From assembly GCA_015663245.1 (NCBI GenBank), contig DQSN01000138.1:1-39937 (forward strand): a stretch of DNA of 39,937 nucleotides, given 5' to 3'. The translations under genes and the position numbers were made by a program. Below the pieces are notes generated by a model, which had not been told where the DNA came from, did no database searches, and saw only the letters and a program-made list of their open reading frames with translations. Source of the stretch: Leucothrix mucor (lineage in GTDB: Bacteria > Pseudomonadota > Gammaproteobacteria > Thiotrichales > Thiotrichaceae). Each line of letters opens with the position of its first letter. Within the stretch, counting starts at the first letter, position 1. Below are positions 37,816 to 39,937 of this stretch, piece after piece.

Positions 37816-38637
37816 TTAAGATGGCGAAAGTGATTTTTTGTTGTGAAATGATTTTAAGATGATTTTGCTTGCATTGGGAGAGTCGTTCCAAATAACATTA
37901 AAGCGCTGTTTATTGATGCCTTTTTCAGTGAAAAATTTTGTAATAATATTGCTACGTTTGACGGCAATGGCAGGGTTGCTATGAAATGAAGACATTTCAA
38001 TATACAGTAAAGAGTCGTTATTTAATTGCGTAACAATTGGGTTTAAAACAGTAAAGTGTTTTGGCAAAAGTGTAGTTTCACTTATTTCATAATGAATTGT
38101 CACTTCCTCTATGATAGCTTGCTCTGTTATTTCTGTAAGATTTTGCAAGGGGCTTTGATCTTCAATAACCTGATAATTGTCAATATCCGAGTCAGATGGG
38201 GTGGAGCTATTAGGTGTTGATGAGGTAATTAGATCGTCGATAGATTCTACTAAAATAGCATTTTGATCTGCATTATTGGTTATTCCCGATAAGCCTGTAC
38301 TTAAATCGTTCGTGATAGGGGTAGAGGAGGGGGGAGCACTCACGGTGATTTCATTCTTTATAGTGCGAACACCTTTGATGCTTTTAGTAATTGCTACTAT
38401 TTCGCGTATGGTCTTCTCATCATCGGCATTACCGCCTATTGTCCCATCCCTGCCATCAAAGTCTATACTAACTTGATAGCCTTCTTCATCAAGACGTTCA
38501 CGCACATCAGTTATTAGTGTGAGTTCAATATCGTCATGTAAGACATAAAATGAAATACCTAGTAAGACAAGAAGAGAGGCGAATAAAAGAGAAAATATTA
38601 GAACTACGCCATCAACATGTATATGTGTAGCTGACAT
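37816..38637 (-). CDS. Membrane protein with BON-like and OmpA-like regions
   Basis: TM VVLIFSLLFASLLVLLGISFYVL; BON-like VSIDFDGRDGTIGGNADDEKTIREIVAITKSIKGVRTIKNEITV; OmpA-like PIVTQLNNDSLLYIEMSSFHSN..AVKRSNIITKFFTEKGINKQRF. Confidence 0.65.
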   Translation of the reverse strand: MSATHIHVDGVVLIFSLLFASLLVLLGISFYVLHDDIELTLITDVRERLDEEGYQVSIDFDGRDGTIGGNADDEKTIREIVAITKSIKGVRTIKNEITVSAPPSSTPITNDLSTGLSGITNNADQNAILVESIDDLITSSTPNSSTPSDSDIDNYQVIEDQSPLQNLTEITEQAIIEEVTIHYEISETTLLPKHFTVLNPIVTQLNNDSLLYIEMSSFHSNPAIAVKRSNIITKFFTEKGINKQRFNVIWNDSPNASKIILKSFHNKKSLSPS

Positions 38638-38850
38638 TATTATTATCCATTTCAGTAAAATACTTTTAGAAATTTTGAAATAAGAGCACTTTCAATAAAA
38701 CAGGCTATCACATTGTAAAGGCTAATAAAGTGATATTTCGTCGTATAAAAACCACAATAAGTATTTTATTGGAGAGGGTTTGGAAGCTGTAGAGTATATT
38801 AGTTTAAGTCTATATCTTTTAATAAGCTTCTCTCAAACCCAATAATTAAT

Positions 38851-38889
38851 AATTCGCTCACCAATGTTAATGCGCTAGGTGAGCGAATT
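38851..38889 (-). terminator. Probable terminator hairpin of the META-domain gene
   Basis: AATTCGCTCACC (38851-38862) / GGTGAGCGAATT (38878-38889), perfect 12-bp arms, 15-nt loop, AT-rich downstream on the minus strand. Confidence 0.6.
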
Positions 38890-38907
38890 GTTAAAGCCCA
38901 AGATTAT

Positions 38908-39726
38908 TTAAAATCCGATTTTCTTAAAAAAACTACTGATTAGATCACTATCATCAGTATTGATTTTTCTGATGATTGGCTGTTGTTCTTCAACTTTTTG
39001 GGGACTGGGTTTTTGTTGTTGCTGGGCTGGAACAGCCTTTTTAATGATGGTTTGCTGTTGGACAACTTTAGGTGCAACCACCTTTTTAGGTGCAGGAGCC
39101 GTCTGTGCCTGTTTGTTTTCATCAGCTATTTTTCTAAGAATAATGCCTACTTTTCCATTACGGTCAAAGAAGTGTAATTTTCCATTTTCCATTTGACGTA
39201 CGCTACCCATACGCCTCAATATTCTAAGATAGCTTCCTTCAATACGTCCAATATCTATTGATTTTGCAGTTTTGTAAGGGATAAGTACCCGACATTTTTT
39301 CTTTGTTTGGACAATTTGTCTAACTTTAAATCCTGTATACCCAATACGGTTGAATGTAGCAGAGTATTTGTTACAACCAGCTTTGCCACTTAGTGCATGA
39401 GTGCTAACACGCATATCCATTTTTAGTGGGTGAGGCACTCTATTGCCATATAATGTTTCTAGCAGCCATGTTGTACCGAGTAGTGAAGGACCACCACTAT
39501 TGAGTGGACATTCTGCTGTTGGGGTCGGGGTTATGCTTTGGACAACAGGAGCTACACTAGGTGTTTTCGCTGTTGTATTTGTACTGATTGATTGTATTGA
39601 AGTAATTGCAGTGGAGTTATCTGCTGCTATGGCGGTGTCTATAAAAAGACAGCTACTTAAAATAGCAATGGGTAGCAGGTAGTAGAGGGGGGAAGTAGAA
39701 GTCTCGCAGGGTAATTTGTTTGTCAT
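38908..39726 (-). CDS. Secreted META-domain (HslJ-like) protein with Gln/Lys-rich C-terminal region
   Basis: LLGTTWLLETLYGNRV...LSGKAGCNKYSATFNRIGYTGFKVRQIVQTKKKC matches the META layout (G-C-N-xx-x). Confidence 0.75.
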   Translation of the reverse strand: MTNKLPCETSTSPLYYLLPIAILSSCLFIDTAIAADNSTAITSIQSISTNTTAKTPSVAPVVQSITPTPTAECPLNSGGPSLLGTTWLLETLYGNRVPHPLKMDMRVSTHALSGKAGCNKYSATFNRIGYTGFKVRQIVQTKKKCRVLIPYKTAKSIDIGRIEGSYLRILRRMGSVRQMENGKLHFFDRNGKVGIILRKIADENKQAQTAPAPKKVVAPKVVQQQTIIKKAVPAQQQQKPSPQKVEEQQPIIRKINTDDSDLISSFFKKIGF

Positions 39727-39937
39727 TTTTATGCTCTCTGTCCTTGAGTGTATAATTCTTGGCTAAATTGAAGTCTAAAAAATAGCTGTGCGAAAAGTAT
39801 AGTACATTTTCTAGACGATTTTTTTTACTTGTTGTAAAAAACACGAAAAAAATGATGGAAAGTCAGCAAACGTATTATTTTTACTACAAATTATTTTTTG
39901 ATTTTTTTTTGAAATAGGCTACGGCTTTCAAAAAAAA

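Overview
This ~40 kb low-GC window has gammaproteobacterial-type gene content (taxonomy is my inference). Housekeeping genes include pgm, proS, a solo iscR, a Rep-type helicase, a DEAD-box helicase, a YaiI/DUF188 protein and a DUF1415 protein. A minus-strand exopolysaccharide locus runs from ~30.3 to ~17.2 kb: rfbA, methyltransferase, PssD/Alg14-like, PssE/Alg13-like, Wzx, Wzy, hexapeptide acyltransferase, two GT2 enzymes, WcaJ-type initiating transferase, acyltransferase-3 and Wzc-type BY-kinase, followed by a J-domain membrane protein. Several envelope or peptidoglycan genes are also present (MtgA, an AmpD-histidine phosphatase fusion, BON/OmpA-like, META-domain, small lipoproteins). The best candidate for an undescribed system is a two-gene minus-strand operon at 9585-13573. 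A C-terminally membrane-anchored CHAT (caspase-like) protease overlaps by 4 nt a secreted GH3/NagZ-like protein with an altered catalytic loop, a long uncharacterised region and C-terminal TM helices; a strong 23-24 bp hairpin sits just upstream. Other notable points: a ~203 bp nested inverted-repeat (MITE-like) element that supplies the C-terminus and stop codon of a phosphatase, a related palindromic element at ~31.2 kb, a G9 tract in a lipoprotein ORF cut by the left edge, and the AmpD-phosphatase fusion. No tRNA, rRNA, CRISPR or transposase genes were recognised.
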